Origin: Marivivens donghaensis
Lineage (GTDB): Bacteria > Pseudomonadota > Alphaproteobacteria > Rhodobacterales > Rhodobacteraceae
Direction: 5' to 3'
DNA length: 64,000 nucleotides
Assembly (NCBI RefSeq): GCF_011806565.1
Contig: NZ_JAATOP010000004.1
Location: 124,001-188,000 of the forward strand
Shown piece by piece: positions 28,248 through 38,205 of this stretch. Within the stretch, counting starts at the first letter, position 1. Each line of letters starts with the position of its first letter. Below the pieces are notes generated by a model. It was not told the DNA's origin, ran no database searches, and saw only the letters and a program-made list of their open reading frames with translations. A program made the translations under genes and the position numbers.

Positions 28248-28271
28248 AAAGGCCGCCCCAATGGGACGGCC
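28246..28271 (-). terminator. Terminator of the minus-strand flavin-oxidase-like gene
   Basis: On the minus strand the stem GGCCG-TCCC / GGGG-CGGCC (one internal mismatch) is followed by TTTTT. Confidence 0.7.
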
Positions 28272-28287
28272 CTGAAAAAGGTAAACG

Positions 28288-28794
28288 TTAAGCCGCGAAG
28301 CGGAAGGTTTTGTGGATGCCCACATCCGGCAGATGGTCCTCATCCATGTTCGCGCGCGCGATCTCGAAGCCGAACCGCAGCGCGCTTTCCGTCGAGCCCC
28401 AGACCGAGGCGTCAGCCAGCGTCAGGCGCAGCAGCGTGACCTTCGGGTCTTCGCGGCCCTTCTCGAACCACGCACCGGCCACGGGCGACCAGAGCTCGTC
28501 CAGTTTGGCCTCGTCCTCGACCTGCTCGAGCGTACCTGCGAGACAGGCGTGGAAATCCTGATCCTTGCCGACAACGCAGTAATGCGCGCGGCCACCAAGG
28601 CCCACGGCACGCACCAGATCGGTGTCCGAAGATGTAATGAAATAAAGGGTATTGGTGTCCCAATCGGTGAAATGGGTCATCGGCTGCATGTGCTGCGACG
28701 AGCCTTCGACACCCAGCATACCAACGCGGGTATCGTCCATTTTCTCGATGAGAGCGTGGCGCGGATCGTGTTCGATTTCTTTGCGGATAGACAT
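28288..28794 (-). CDS. Pyridoxamine 5'-phosphate oxidase-fold protein (general stress protein 26-like)
   Basis: A 168-residue split-barrel flavin-binding-fold protein. M-L-G-V-E near 27-31, P-M-T-H-F-T-D near 38-44 and the L-Y-F-I-T-S-S-D-T-D strand are those of general-stress FMN/F420-type proteins rather than true PdxH. The ATG at 28794 lies nine bases past AAGGA. It separates the two small-membrane-protein cassettes and points the other way. Confidence 0.85.
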   Translation of the reverse strand: MSIRKEIEHDPRHALIEKMDDTRVGMLGVEGSSQHMQPMTHFTDWDTNTLYFITSSDTDLVRAVGLGGRAHYCVVGKDQDFHACLAGTLEQVEDEAKLDELWSPVAGAWFEKGREDPKVTLLRLTLADASVWGSTESALRFGFEIARANMDEDHLPDVGIHKTFRFAA

Positions 28795-28922
28795 GGTTTT
28801 GCATCCTTTCAATTGCTTGCCAATCCAACGCCTAAGCCGCCGCGCGGTTCCGTCACGAACACGTCAGGGAACGAAGCCCGCCTTTTGCACGTTACTCTCC
28901 AAAGCTTGATGAGGAGCAAGTT

Positions 28923-29141
28923 ATGCGTGCTTTACTTTGGGTCGTCGCCCTGATGACCGCTTCCGCCCTTGCTGGCGCCGCCATCATCATGGTTCTCGCG
29001 CTGGGATTTTATACGGGCTACGCGTTAACGCTGGCTGTAGTGACCGGCCTGATCGTTTCCATTCCGGTAAGCTGGGCCGTCACCCGCGCCATCGGCAAAT
29101 CCGACCCGCACTGGTCGGTCAGACGCGACGAAAAGGTCTAA
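28923..29141 (+). CDS. Small two-helix membrane protein (cassette copy 2)
   Basis: A 72-residue paralogue of the protein at 27927: helices at about 3-30 and 34-58, then a polar tail S-D-P-H-W-S-V-R-R-D-E-K-V. The start has GAGGAG eight bases ahead. The stop is followed after four bases by the ATG of a 26-residue peptide. Proteins of this kind are common, unnamed membrane proteins in roseobacters. Confidence 0.65.
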   Translation: MRALLWVVALMTASALAGAAIIMVLALGFYTGYALTLAVVTGLIVSIPVSWAVTRAIGKSDPHWSVRRDEKV

Positions 29142-29145
29142 CACT

Positions 29146-29226
29146 ATGAAGACACTGTATTTTAGCTACATCGTCGCCATGGTGGGCCTCACCAGCCTCG
29201 CACTGATGACATCGAACTTCGCCTAA
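29146..29226 (+). CDS. 26-aa hydrophobic membrane peptide (cassette copy 2)
   Basis: M-K-T-L-Y-F-S-Y-I-V-A-M-V then G-L-T-S-L-A-L-M-T-S-N-F-A: a single membrane helix, 26 residues, as in copy 1. It starts four bases after the upstream stop and ends just before a terminator, so it is inside the transcript. Confidence 0.5.
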   Translation: MKTLYFSYIVAMVGLTSLALMTSNFA

Positions 29227-29231
29227 ACGAA

Positions 29232-29253
29232 AGGGCCGGATCACTCCGGCCCT
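29232..29253 (+). terminator. Terminator of small-membrane-protein cassette 2
   Basis: A perfect 9-bp stem AGGGCCGGA / TCCGGCCCT with loop TCAC; short T-run at 29258-29260. Confidence 0.75.
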
Positions 29254-29259
29254 CCGCTT

Positions 29260-30003
29260 TTATGCATTCAGGAAACTGCGCACAGCTGCCTCGAATTCCC
29301 GAGGCTTCTCGGCATGAAGCCAGTGCCCTGTACCAGGAATTTTCGCGAAAACGGCGTTCGGAAACAGTTCTTTAATCCGCGCACGATATTCAGGCAGAAC
29401 ATAAGTCGACTCTGCGCCCGACAGGAAAAACGCGGGCCCTTCGAACTGGCCGCTCATTTCGGGAAAACCGATGATCGCGTCCATGTTCGCTTCCAGCGCG
29501 TCCAAATTCAGCTTCCAGCGTTTCTCTTTCAGATCAAGGCTCTGGAGGAAGAACGCCTTTAGCCCGTCGTCAATATCGCCAAGCTGCGCGACCGCATCAG
29601 ACCGCTGGTTCACGACCGACAGATCAACGCCCCGCATCCGCTCGATATTGTCGCTTTGGGTATGCGCGTAGCCCACAGGCGCGATGTCAGCGACCACAAG
29701 CTTGCGCACTTTCTCAGGATACGTCAGGGCCAGCATCATCGACGCCTTACCGCCCATCGAATGCCCCAGCACATCCCACTGCCCGTCAATCACCTCGGCC
29801 AGATCACCCGCCAGATGCGGATAGTCGTGCACGTCCGACCATTCGCTACTCCCGTGGTTGCGCATATCGACAGCCACAACGCGCCGCTCGTCAGACAGCC
29901 GCTTTGCAATGACGCCCCAGTTGCGGCCCGACCCGAACAGGCCATGGGCGATCAGAAGATCGGGATTACCGGTTTTTTCACCGTGGAGAATGGTATTCAG
30001 CAT
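29260..30003 (-). CDS. Alpha/beta hydrolase (YbfF-like esterase)
   Basis: A 247-residue serine esterase. H-G-L-F-G-S-G-R-N-W near 20-29 and D-M-R-N-H-G-S-S near 46-53 are YbfF landmarks; the nucleophile elbow G-H-S-M-G-G is near 81-86; the base is H in G-T-G-H-W-L-H-A-E-K. The start has GAGGTG upstream. Probably a short-acyl or acyl-CoA esterase in the cytoplasm. Confidence 0.88.
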   Translation of the reverse strand: MLNTILHGEKTGNPDLLIAHGLFGSGRNWGVIAKRLSDERRVVAVDMRNHGSSEWSDVHDYPHLAGDLAEVIDGQWDVLGHSMGGKASMMLALTYPEKVRKLVVADIAPVGYAHTQSDNIERMRGVDLSVVNQRSDAVAQLGDIDDGLKAFFLQSLDLKEKRWKLNLDALEANMDAIIGFPEMSGQFEGPAFFLSGAESTYVLPEYRARIKELFPNAVFAKIPGTGHWLHAEKPREFEAAVRSFLNA

Positions 30004-30071
30004 CGTTCACCTCTTCCCCGCAGCTATACCAGCCAAAGGACAAAGCAACACCCCGCCGCCCTTCATTCTGA

Positions 30072-30137
30072 CCAAAATACCTCGGGGGTGAATGCCCGCA
30101 GGGCAGAGGGGGCAGCGCCCCTCCCTAGCGCCGCGCC
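30072..30137 (+). repeat. GC-rich intergenic repeat, copy A
   Basis: AAATACCTCGGGGGTG followed by a G/C inverted stretch (GCAGAGGGGGCAGCGCCCC). It has the same order of blocks as the reverse complement of 33190-33248. Such AAATA-CCC-GGGGG intergenic elements recur in roseobacter genomes. Confidence 0.5.
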
Positions 30138-30148
30138 AGCGGCCAACG

Positions 30149-30178
30149 AAAAAGGCCGCAGCGTGATGCTGCGGCCCT
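30149..30178 (-). terminator. Terminator of glyA
   Basis: On the minus strand a perfect 9-bp stem GGCCGCAGC / GCTGCGGCC, loop ATCAC, followed by TTTTT. Confidence 0.92.
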
Positions 30179-30200
30179 TCTCAATTAAGTCCAGAACAGA

Positions 30201-31490
30201 TCAGAGGGTCGGGTAGACCGGGAACTGCTTGCAGAGGGCTTCGACCTCGGCTTTGACCTTTTCTTCGATCTCGGCGTTGCCCTCAGCGCCGTTGGCAGCA
30301 AGGCCGTCGACGACTTCGACGATCCAGCGAGCAATCTGGCGGAACTCTTCTTCCTTGAAGCCGCGGCTGGTGGCAGCCGGCGAGCCCAGACGGACGCCCG
30401 ATGTAACGGTCGGCTTTTCGGGGTCGAACGGGATGCCGTTCTTGTTGCAGGTGATGTGCGCACGGCCCAGAGCTGCCTCGGTCTCGTTGCCCTTCACGCC
30501 TTTGGGGCGCAGGTCGACGAGCATCAGGTGGCTGTCGGTGCCGCCGGTAACGATGTCGAGGCCACCCTTCATCAGTTCGTCAGCCAGCGCCTGAGCGTTG
30601 GCGACAACCTGCTTCTGGTAGTCGACGAATTCCGGACGCAGCGCTTCACCGAAAGCAACGGCCTTCGCAGCGATGACGTGCATCAGCGGGCCACCCTGGA
30701 TCCCCGGGAAGATGGCCGAGTTGACCTTCTTCGCGATGTCGGCGTCGTTGGTGACGATCATGCCGCCACGCGGACCGCGCAGGGTCTTGTGGGTGGTGGT
30801 GGTTGCAACGTGAGCGTGCGGGAACGGCGACGGGTAGATGCCTGCGGCGACGAGACCAGCGAAGTGCGCCATGTCGACCATGAGGTAAGCACCGACCTTG
30901 TCAGCGATTTCGCGCATACGGGCGAAGTCGATGATACGCGGGATGGCCGAGCCACCAGCGACGATCAGCTTGGGCTGGTGCTCTTCAGCGAGGGCTTCGA
31001 TCTGGTCGTAGTCGATCTGCTGGTCCTGCTGGCGAACGCCGTACTGGACTGCGTTGAACCACTTGCCCGACTGGTTCGGACGTGCGCCGTGGGTCAGGTG
31101 ACCACCTGCGTCGAGCGACATGCCGAGGATGGTGTCACCCGGCTTGATCAGCGCCTGGAACACACCCTGGTTCGCCTGCGAACCCGAGTTCGGCTGGACG
31201 TTGGCGAATTCACAGCCGAACATCTTGCAGGCACGTTCGATCGCGAGGTTCTCGGCGATGTCGACGTACTGGCAGCCACCGTAGTAGCGCTTGCCTGGAT
31301 AGCCTTCGGCGTACTTGTTGGTCATGACGGAGCCTTGGGCTTCCATCACGGCTTTGGAGACGATGTTCTCCGAAGCGATCAGTTCGATCTCGTGACGCTG
31401 ACGACCCAGTTCCTTCTGGATGGCGTCGAACAGGTCGGGGTCGCGGGTTTCAAGGTTTTCGGTGAAAAAGCCGTTATCGGTGGCGGTCAT
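30201..31490 (-). CDS. glyA: Serine hydroxymethyltransferase
   Basis: A 429-residue PLP enzyme that converts serine and tetrahydrofolate to glycine and methylene-THF. The PLP lysine is K235 in [19 protein letters not shown] at 205-209 binds the cofactor; E-N-I-V-S near 41-45 is the family start. It supplies the one-carbon units used by thyX. No riboswitch motif was seen in the 5' region, which has a 210-bp gap to the divergent nadK. Confidence 0.96.
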   Translation of the reverse strand: MTATDNGFFTENLETRDPDLFDAIQKELGRQRHEIELIASENIVSKAVMEAQGSVMTNKYAEGYPGKRYYGGCQYVDIAENLAIERACKMFGCEFANVQPNSGSQANQGVFQALIKPGDTILGMSLDAGGHLTHGARPNQSGKWFNAVQYGVRQQDQQIDYDQIEALAEEHQPKLIVAGGSAIPRIIDFARMREIADKVGAYLMVDMAHFAGLVAAGIYPSPFPHAHVATTTTHKTLRGPRGGMIVTNDADIAKKVNSAIFPGIQGGPLMHVIAAKAVAFGEALRPEFVDYQKQVVANAQALADELMKGGLDIVTGGTDSHLMLVDLRPKGVKGNETEAALGRAHITCNKNGIPFDPEKPTVTSGVRLGSPAATSRGFKEEEFRQIARWIVEVVDGLAANGAEGNAEIEEKVKAEVEALCKQFPVYPTL

Positions 31491-31702
31491 GAAGCGGGAC
31501 CTCTGACAAGCGTTGCGTTGGGCCTGTGTTTAGTGGGGCGGCGTCGTTACGTAAATGCGCGAAAGCGTCATAATGAATATGAAAACGAAGCGAATAGGTG
31601 TTCCGCCGCCGAACCGGCGGATTTTTCGCTTTGAAAGGGTTTTCGGCACTGTACCTTCGCTAAACCTTTGTTACCCATAGGGGCGAAGACACGGAGTGCC
31701 CG

Positions 31703-32461
31703 ATGAACAGGATCGCGTTTGTTGCCAGCGAAACGCCGACCGCGCAAAACGCGCTGGACCGGCTTGTGGGGCGTTACCGCAACCGACCGATGGAAGAGGC
31801 CGAGGTCATCGTCGCCTTGGGCGGTGACGGGTTCATGCTCGAAACCCTTCATGCGACCGAGCATCTGACTGTGCCTGTCTATGGCATGAACCGCGGCACC
31901 GTCGGCTTCCTGATGAACGAATACCACGAGGAAGACCTGTTGTTCCGTCTGGCGGCGGCGGAGGAGGAACACTTCAATCCGCTCTCCATGACCGCGTGGA
32001 ACAACAAGGGCGAGGTGCGCAAGGCGCTCGCCATCAACGAGGTCTCCCTGCTGCGCGAAGGCCCGCAGGCAGCCCGTCTGCGCATCACCGTCGATGGCCG
32101 CATTCGCTTGCCCGAACTGGTCTGTGACGGCGCATTGGTTGCCACGCCTGCAGGTTCGACCGCCTATAACTATTCCGCGCACGGTCCGATCCTGCCGATC
32201 GGTGCCGATGTTCTGGCGCTGACCGCCGTCGCCGCGTTCCGCCCGCGTCGCTGGCGCGGTGCGCTGCTGCCGAAAAAGGCGGTGGTGCAGTTCGATGTGC
32301 TCGACCCCGTGAAGCGCCCCGTCATGGCCGACGCCGATGGCCGTTCCTTCCGTGATGTCAGCCGCGTCGAGATCCGCAGCGAGAACAGCGTGACCCACCG
32401 TATCCTCTTTGATCCCGGGCACGGGCTGGAAGAGCGTCTCATTCAGGAGCAATTCGTCTGA
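31703..32461 (+). CDS. nadK: NAD kinase
   Basis: A 252-residue ATP-NAD kinase that makes NADP. A-L-G-G-D-G-F at 38-44 is the G-G-D-G motif; N-R-G-T-V-G-F and [10 protein letters not shown] are the NAD-binding segments. It is short, as in alphaproteobacteria. The stop shares one base with the ATG of the following VOC gene (TGATG). Confidence 0.95.
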   Translation: MNRIAFVASETPTAQNALDRLVGRYRNRPMEEAEVIVALGGDGFMLETLHATEHLTVPVYGMNRGTVGFLMNEYHEEDLLFRLAAAEEEHFNPLSMTAWNNKGEVRKALAINEVSLLREGPQAARLRITVDGRIRLPELVCDGALVATPAGSTAYNYSAHGPILPIGADVLALTAVAAFRPRRWRGALLPKKAVVQFDVLDPVKRPVMADADGRSFRDVSRVEIRSENSVTHRILFDPGHGLEERLIQEQFV

Positions 32462-32874
32462 TGCTACGCGGCGTCCACCATATCGCGATCATCGTCTCGG
32501 ACTACGAGCGGTCGAAGGCATTCTATAGCGAAAAGCTTGAACTGCGCATCGTGGCCGAAACCCACCGCGCGGAGCGGGACAGCTGGAAGCTGGACCTCGA
32601 ACTGCCCGACGGCACCCAGCTGGAGATGTTCACCTTCCCCGGCGCGCCCGAACGCCCCAGCTATCCCGAGGCGCAGGGCCTGCGCCACATCGCGTTCCGC
32701 GTCGGTGATGTGGCCGCTACGAAGGAGTGGCTGGAGGCAAAAGGCATCGATGTCGAAGATGTGAGAATTGACCCTGTAACCCGCAAACGCTTTGCTTTCT
32801 TTGCCGATCCCGATGGTTTGCCGCTGGAAATCTACAGCGACGAGAAAGCATTCGACGGAACCATTGCGCCCTGA
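32461..32874 (+). CDS. VOC-family metalloprotein (GloA2/YaeR-like)
   Basis: A 137-residue glyoxalase-fold protein: V-H-H-I-A-I at 5-10, L-E-M-F near 56-59, L-R-H-I-A-F near 75-80 and L-E-I-Y near 121-124 give two H/E pairs in metal-ligand positions. The sequence resembles E. coli YaeR rather than glyoxalase I; its substrate is unknown. Translationally coupled to nadK. Confidence 0.85.
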   Translation: MLRGVHHIAIIVSDYERSKAFYSEKLELRIVAETHRAERDSWKLDLELPDGTQLEMFTFPGAPERPSYPEAQGLRHIAFRVGDVAATKEWLEAKGIDVEDVRIDPVTRKRFAFFADPDGLPLEIYSDEKAFDGTIAP

Positions 32875-32929
32875 AACGGTTGTCTCTCCAAGCGCGGCAA
32901 GGAGCCGCATTAGCATTGGAGGATCAGTT

Positions 32930-33133
32930 ATGAACTGGAACCAGATCGAAGGTAATTGGAAGCAATTCAAAGGTTCGGCTAAGGCCCAGTGGGGCGACCT
33001 GACCGATAACGAGCTGACCGAAGCCGAAGGCAATCGTGACAAGCTCGTCGGCAAGATTCAGGAGCGCTATGGTATCGCTCAGGAAGAAGCCGAGCGTCAG
33101 GTAGATAGCTTTGCAGCTGGCCTGAAGCACTAA
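32930..33133 (+). CDS. CsbD-family stress protein
   Basis: A 67-residue hydrophilic protein, M-N-W-N-Q-I-E-G-N-W-K-Q-F-K-G then helices rich in E and K. CsbD proteins are abundant stress-induced proteins of unknown mechanism. GGAGG precedes the start. Confidence 0.92.
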   Translation: MNWNQIEGNWKQFKGSAKAQWGDLTDNELTEAEGNRDKLVGKIQERYGIAQEEAERQVDSFAAGLKH

Positions 33134-33153
33134 CGCTTTCGTGCCTAGAATAG

Positions 33154-33188
33154 AAAAGACCTCCCGGTTTGTTCCGGGAGGTCTTTTT
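33154..33188 (+). terminator. Terminator of csbD-like gene
   Basis: A 14-bp perfect stem AAAAGACCTCCCGG / CCGGGAGGTCTTTT with loop TTTGTT and a T-run. Confidence 0.95.
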
Positions 33189-33189
33189 G

Positions 33190-33248
33190 TTTTGGCGGGG
33201 TGGGGGCTCTGCCCCCGCGGCGTTGCCGCTCCCCCGGGATATTTTCAG
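33190..33248 (-). repeat. GC-rich intergenic repeat, copy B
   Basis: Read on the minus strand: AAATATCCCGGGGGAG, then GGGGGCAGAGCCCCC-type inverted bases. It matches copy A (30072-30137) in order and spacing of blocks. Confidence 0.5.
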
Positions 33249-33260
33249 CACAAAGGCAGG

Positions 33261-35153
33261 TCAGCCCTTCGCGTAGCCGAGGCCTTGGAGTGAGACTTTG
33301 ATCTCGTCGAGGATGGTGGGATCGTCGATCGTGGCGGGCACTTTGAAGTCCTGATTGTCGGCGATTTTCACCATCGTGGCGCGCAGGATTTTGCCCGAGC
33401 GGGTTTTCGGCAGGCGGTCGACAACAGTGGCCAGTTTGAAGGCCGCGACGGGGCCGATCTGCTGGCGGACCATGGTGACGACATCTTTGACGATGTCGGC
33501 GTGCTCGCGGTTGCAGCCTGCGTTGAGGCACAGAAAGCCGAGCGGGAGTTGGCCCTTGAGGTCGTCGCCCACGCCGATCACGGCACATTCTGCCACGTCA
33601 GGGTGGGAGGCGAGGACTTCTTCCATCGCGCCTGTCGAGAGGCGGTGGCCCGCGACGTTGATGACGTCATCAGTACGGGCCATGATGTAGAGGTATCCGT
33701 CCTCGTCGATCATGCCAGCATCGCCGGTCTCATAGTGGCCTGCGAAGTTGGTGAGGTATGCTTTCTTGAAGCGGTCCTCGGCGTTCCACAGGGTCGGCAG
33801 CGTGCCGGGTGGAAGCGGGAGCGGGGTGACGATGGCACCCAGTTCGCCGCGCGGCAGTTCCTTGCCCTCGTCATCGACAATCTTGAACGCATAGCCGGGG
33901 AGGGACACGGACGGGGAGCCGATTTTGACGGGCAGGAGTTCGATGCCGACGGGGTTGGCGACGGCGGGATAGCCAAGCTCGGTCTGCCACCAGTGGTCGA
34001 TGATCGGCTTGCCCAGCTTTTCCTGCGCCCATTTGATCGTATCGGGGTCGGCGCGTTCGCCTGCGAGGTAGACGGTGCGCAGGTTCGACAGGTCGTACTT
34101 CTTCACATATTCGCCGGTCGGGTCTTCGCGTTTGACAGCGCGGAAGGCGGTCGGGGCAGTAAAGAACGAACGGACTTTGTATTCTTCGATGATGCGCCAG
34201 AATGTGCCTGGATCGGGGGTGCCGATGGGCTTGCCTTCGAAGACGATGGTGGTGTTGCCGTGCACCAGCGGGCCGTAGGTGATGTAGCTATGGCCGACGA
34301 CCCAGCCTACGTCCGAAGCGGCCCAGAAGGTCTCGCCCGGATTGACGTTGTAGACGTTTTTCATCGTCCAGTTCAGCGCGACGAGGTGGCCTGCGGTGTC
34401 GCGGACGACGCCCTTGGGCTGGCCGGTCGTGCCGGAGGTGTAGAGGATGTAGGCGGGGTGGTTGCCTTCGACGGGAACGCACTCAGCGGGTTCGACGCCG
34501 TACTGAAAGCCGTGCCAGTTGTAGTCGCGGCCTTCGACGAGCTGGGCGACTTCCTGTTCGCGCTGGAAGATCACGCAGAAGTCGGGCTTGTGCGTGGCCT
34601 GATCAATGGCGGCGTCGAGGAGCGGCTTGTAGTGGACGACACGGCCCGGCTCGAGGCCGCAGGAGGCCGCGATGATCGCCTTGGGCTTGGCGTCGTCGAT
34701 GCGGATGGCAAGTTCATGCGCCGCAAAGCCGCCGAAGACGACCGAGTGGATTGCACCGAGGCGGGCACAGGCCAGCATGGCTTCGAGAGCTTCGGGAACC
34801 ATCGGCATGTAGATGATGACGCGGTCGCCCTTTTCGATGCCCTTGGCGCGCAGTGCGCCCGCGAGGTTGGCGACGCGGTTGCGCAGTTCCAGATAGGAAA
34901 TCTGGCGCTTGGTCTGTGTGATCGGGCTGTCGTAGATGATTGCGGTCTGTTCACCGCGGCCGTTTTCGACGTGGCGGTCCACGGCGTTATAGCAGGCGTT
35001 CACCTTTGCATCGGCGAACCATTCGTACATCGGAGCATTGTCGTCCCAGAGAGCCTTGCTCGGTGGCTCGACCCAGTCGATGGCCTTGGCCTGCTCCATC
35101 CAGAACCCCTCGGGGTCCGATTTCCAAGCGTCGTAGACGTCCTTATATGCCAT
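33261..35153 (-). CDS. prpE: Propionyl-CoA synthetase
   Basis: A 630-residue AMP-forming acyl-CoA ligase. The P-loop-like A5 segment Y-T-S-G-T-T-G-Q-P-K-G lies near 255-265, Y-E-T-G-D-A-G-M is the ATP-binding motif, and the C-terminal lysine is in K-T-R-S-G-K-I-L-R. The N-terminal sequence and the H-W-W-Q-T-E-L-G-Y motif are of the PrpE branch more than acetyl-CoA synthetase. The ATG at 35153 has GGAGGAG upstream. Feeds propionyl-CoA into the methylmalonyl route that meaB serves. Confidence 0.9.
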   Translation of the reverse strand: MAYKDVYDAWKSDPEGFWMEQAKAIDWVEPPSKALWDDNAPMYEWFADAKVNACYNAVDRHVENGRGEQTAIIYDSPITQTKRQISYLELRNRVANLAGALRAKGIEKGDRVIIYMPMVPEALEAMLACARLGAIHSVVFGGFAAHELAIRIDDAKPKAIIAASCGLEPGRVVHYKPLLDAAIDQATHKPDFCVIFQREQEVAQLVEGRDYNWHGFQYGVEPAECVPVEGNHPAYILYTSGTTGQPKGVVRDTAGHLVALNWTMKNVYNVNPGETFWAASDVGWVVGHSYITYGPLVHGNTTIVFEGKPIGTPDPGTFWRIIEEYKVRSFFTAPTAFRAVKREDPTGEYVKKYDLSNLRTVYLAGERADPDTIKWAQEKLGKPIIDHWWQTELGYPAVANPVGIELLPVKIGSPSVSLPGYAFKIVDDEGKELPRGELGAIVTPLPLPPGTLPTLWNAEDRFKKAYLTNFAGHYETGDAGMIDEDGYLYIMARTDDVINVAGHRLSTGAMEEVLASHPDVAECAVIGVGDDLKGQLPLGFLCLNAGCNREHADIVKDVVTMVRQQIGPVAAFKLATVVDRLPKTRSGKILRATMVKIADNQDFKVPATIDDPTILDEIKVSLQGLGYAKG

Positions 35154-35355
35154 GTTTCGAGCTCCTCCTCTCGTTACCTCATAGGTGTAGGCGACGAGCG
35201 AAGAGGCGGGCAACATTGTTAGCGATAAGTGCGGCGCTTTGAGCCAAAAAATTTGCATAAAGACGCTTTCCGGTCTGCAAATTTTTGCAAACTGACGCGT
35301 TCTATGCGGAATGACAGAAAAAAGGCCCGACTTTGCAAAGTCGGGCCTCGGTGTC

Positions 35356-37635
35356 TTAGCTGTAGTGGGCGACTGGCGTGCCCGCGATGGCCGACATATT
35401 CAGGAGGCCTCGTGGGGTGATCGACGGCGTCACGATGTGCGCCTTGTTCTGCATCCCCATGAGGATCGGGCCGACTTCAAGGCCGCCGCCTTTCATCTTG
35501 AGGATGTTGCGCACGCCCGATGCCGCGTCGGTGTTGGCGAACACGAGCGTGTTGGCCGGACCGGTCATGCGGCTATCAGGGAAGATGCGTTCGCGCAGGG
35601 CGACGTCGAAGGCCGCGTCGATGTGCATTTCGCCCTCATAGCAGAAGTCACGCGGCTGGCTGTCGAGGATTTCGAGAGCGGCGCGCATATTGCGACCCGA
35701 CGCGGTGTCGAGGTTGCCGAACTGCGAGTGCGAGCAGAGCGCGACGTTCGGGTTGAGGCCGAAGCGGCGGACGTGACGGGCACAGCCGACGACGGTTTCC
35801 GCAATCTGCTCGGGCGTCGGTTCAGGGTGACACTGGGTGTCGGCCACGAACAGCGGGCCGTCTTCGAGGATCATCATCGACAGCGCGCCAACGGGGTGGC
35901 GACCTTCGCGGCCAAGGATCTCGTTGACGTATTTGAGGTGCCACAGGAACTGGCCGAAGGTGCCGCAGATGAGGCTGTCGGCTTCACCGCGCTGCACCAT
36001 GACCGCGCCGATGGCGGTGGTGTTGGTGCGCATAATGGCCTTGGCGAGGTCGGGGGTGACACCGCGGCGGGCCATCAGGGTGTGATACGTGGTCCAGTAA
36101 TCGTAATAACGCGGGTCGTTTTCAGGGTTCACGACTTCAAAGTCGATGCGCGGGCGGATTTTCAGGCCGGCACGTTCACAGCGGGTCTCGATAACCTCGG
36201 GACGGCCGATAAGGATCGGCGAGTCCGTGGTTTCCTCAATGATCGCCTGAGCGGCACGCAGCACGCGCTCGTCTTCGCCTTCGGAGAATACGATGCGGCG
36301 GGTGACGGTGCGGGCGGCCTCGAACACAGGGCGCATAAGGAGGGCGGACTTGAACACCGAGCCATCGAGCGACTTCTTGTATTCGGCCATATCCTCGCGC
36401 GGACGTTCGGCAACGCCGGTTTCCATTGCGGCCTTCGCCACGCTGGAGGCGACGACGCCCATGAGGCGCGGGTCGAACGGTTTGGGGATCAGGTAGTCTT
36501 CGCCGAACGCCAGCTTTTCACCTTGGTAGGCGGCGGCAGCTTCGGCAGAGGTCGTCTGGCGGGCGAGGGCGGCGATGCCCTCGACGCAGGCGATCTGCAT
36601 GTCATCGTTGATCTCGGTCGCGCCGACGTCCAGCGCACCGCGGAAGATGAACGGGAAGCAGAGCACATTGTTCACCTGGTTCGGGTAGTCCGAACGGCCG
36701 GTGGCGATAATTGCGTCGGGTTTTACCGCGCGGGCTTCGTCGGGCAGGATTTCCGGCGTCGGGTTGGCGAGGGCGAAGATGATCGGGCGATCCGACATCT
36801 TGGCGACCATTTCCGGCTTCAGAACGCCGGGGCCGGAGAGGCCGAGGAACAGGTCAGCGCCTTCGATCACATCCGACAGGGTGCGCGGCTCGCTGCCTTG
36901 GGCGTATTCGGCTTTCTGCGGGGTCATGTCGAGTTCGCGGCCGTTGTAGACCAGCCCCTGAAGGTCGCAGAGGAAGACGTTTTCACGCTTCACACCAAGT
37001 TTCAGCAGCATGTTGAGGCAGGCGATGCCCGCCGCGCCGCCGCCGGTGGAGACGACCTTGACGTCTTCGAAATTCTTGCCCGCAACGTATAGCGCGTTAG
37101 TCGCTGCCGCGCCGACGACGATAGCGGTGCCGTGCTGGTCGTCGTGGAATACGGGGATGTTCATGCGCTCGCGGCAGATCTTCTCGACGATAAAGCAGTC
37201 AGGTGCCTTGATGTCTTCGAGGTTGATTGCGCCGAAGGTCGGCTCCAGCGAGCAGACGATTTCAGCGAGCTTGTAGGGGTCGGGTTCGTTAAGTTCGATG
37301 TCGAAGCAGTCGATGTTCGCGAACTTCTTGAACAGGACAGCCTTGCCTTCCATGACCGGTTTGGAGGCGAGCGCGCCGATGTTGCCAAGGCCCAAAACCG
37401 CCGAGCCATTGGTTACAACGCCGACGAGGTTACCGCGCGCAGTGTAGTCGCGGGCGGTGCTGGCATCGTCCTTGATCTCGATACAGGCTTCGGCCACGCC
37501 GGGGCTATAGGCGCGTGCAAGGTCGCGTCCGTTGGCCATCGGCTTGGTCGCGCGGATCTCCAGTTTTCCCGGCTTGGGGTACTTGTGGTAGTCCAGCGCG
37601 GCTTGGCGCAGGTTGTCTTTGCTCTTATCGGTCAT
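35356..37635 (-). CDS. maeB: NADP-dependent malic enzyme with phosphotransacetylase-like domain
   Basis: A 759-residue two-domain protein. Residues ~15-430 are malic enzyme (Y-S-P-G-V-A near 43-48; [20 protein letters not shown]), which decarboxylates malate to pyruvate with NADP. Residues ~440-759 are a phosphate acetyltransferase-like domain that in MaeB enzymes serves regulation by acetyl-CoA rather than transfer. Length fits. It stands alone, divergent from the nucleoside operon. Confidence 0.94.
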   Translation of the reverse strand: MTDKSKDNLRQAALDYHKYPKPGKLEIRATKPMANGRDLARAYSPGVAEACIEIKDDASTARDYTARGNLVGVVTNGSAVLGLGNIGALASKPVMEGKAVLFKKFANIDCFDIELNEPDPYKLAEIVCSLEPTFGAINLEDIKAPDCFIVEKICRERMNIPVFHDDQHGTAIVVGAAATNALYVAGKNFEDVKVVSTGGGAAGIACLNMLLKLGVKRENVFLCDLQGLVYNGRELDMTPQKAEYAQGSEPRTLSDVIEGADLFLGLSGPGVLKPEMVAKMSDRPIIFALANPTPEILPDEARAVKPDAIIATGRSDYPNQVNNVLCFPFIFRGALDVGATEINDDMQIACVEGIAALARQTTSAEAAAAYQGEKLAFGEDYLIPKPFDPRLMGVVASSVAKAAMETGVAERPREDMAEYKKSLDGSVFKSALLMRPVFEAARTVTRRIVFSEGEDERVLRAAQAIIEETTDSPILIGRPEVIETRCERAGLKIRPRIDFEVVNPENDPRYYDYWTTYHTLMARRGVTPDLAKAIMRTNTTAIGAVMVQRGEADSLICGTFGQFLWHLKYVNEILGREGRHPVGALSMMILEDGPLFVADTQCHPEPTPEQIAETVVGCARHVRRFGLNPNVALCSHSQFGNLDTASGRNMRAALEILDSQPRDFCYEGEMHIDAAFDVALRERIFPDSRMTGPANTLVFANTDAASGVRNILKMKGGGLEVGPILMGMQNKAHIVTPSITPRGLLNMSAIAGTPVAHYS

Positions 37636-37812
37636 CGGGCACCTGATAGTTTAATGCTAAACTAATTTTCTGATTGCGGGTTTCCCTTCCTTACATGCCT
37701 TTGCGCCTTACTTGCAAATTCATTCGGTGAGGCGCACCCTCGGACGCAGGGTTCCGCTTGCAGCCGCCGTCCGCTCGGCTCATATTTTACTGATTGGTCA
37801 AAAGGAAATCAG

Positions 37813-38205
37813 ATGTCGCTACTCGATCACGCGCTCAAGGTCCGCGAAAACGCATATGCGCCTTACTCCAACTTCAAAGTCGGGGCTGCGCTGCGCACTG
37901 CGGATGACACTGTATTTGTGGGCTGCAACGTCGAGAATGTCGCCTATCCCGAAGGCACCTGCGCCGAAGCGGGTGCCATTGCGGCGATGTGCGCGGCAGG
38001 CGATCGCGAGTTTGTCGAAATCTCCGTCGTGGCGGACAGCCCGTCGCCGGTGACGCCCTGCGGCGGTTGCCGCCAGAAGATCGCGGAATTCGCGAAGCCC
38101 GACACCAAGGTCAACATGCACACCACCGACGGCAAGGTCATGACCCTGACCGTAGCAGAACTGCTGCCGGGTGTGTTCGATGCCGGACACATGGCCCGCA
38201 CCTGA
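37813..38205 (+). CDS. cdd: Cytidine deaminase
   Basis: A 130-residue homotetramer-type cytidine deaminase, turning cytidine/deoxycytidine into uridine forms. Zinc ligands C50, C83 and C86 and the catalytic E52 (C-A-E and P-C-G-G-C) are intact, as is N-V-E-N-V near 39-43. First gene of the salvage operon; its stop shares one base with the next ATG (TGATG). Confidence 0.95.
   Translation: MSLLDHALKVRENAYAPYSNFKVGAALRTADDTVFVGCNVENVAYPEGTCAEAGAIAAMCAAGDREFVEISVVADSPSPVTPCGGCRQKIAEFAKPDTKVNMHTTDGKVMTLTVAELLPGVFDAGHMART

Noticed and set aside
30040-30180. Possible small RNA between the esterase and glyA
   Set aside because: The structure is explained by a GC-rich intergenic repeat and the glyA terminator.
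35311-37092. 593-codon plus-strand frame opposite maeB
   Set aside because: Composition of an antisense shadow; maeB motifs are unambiguous.
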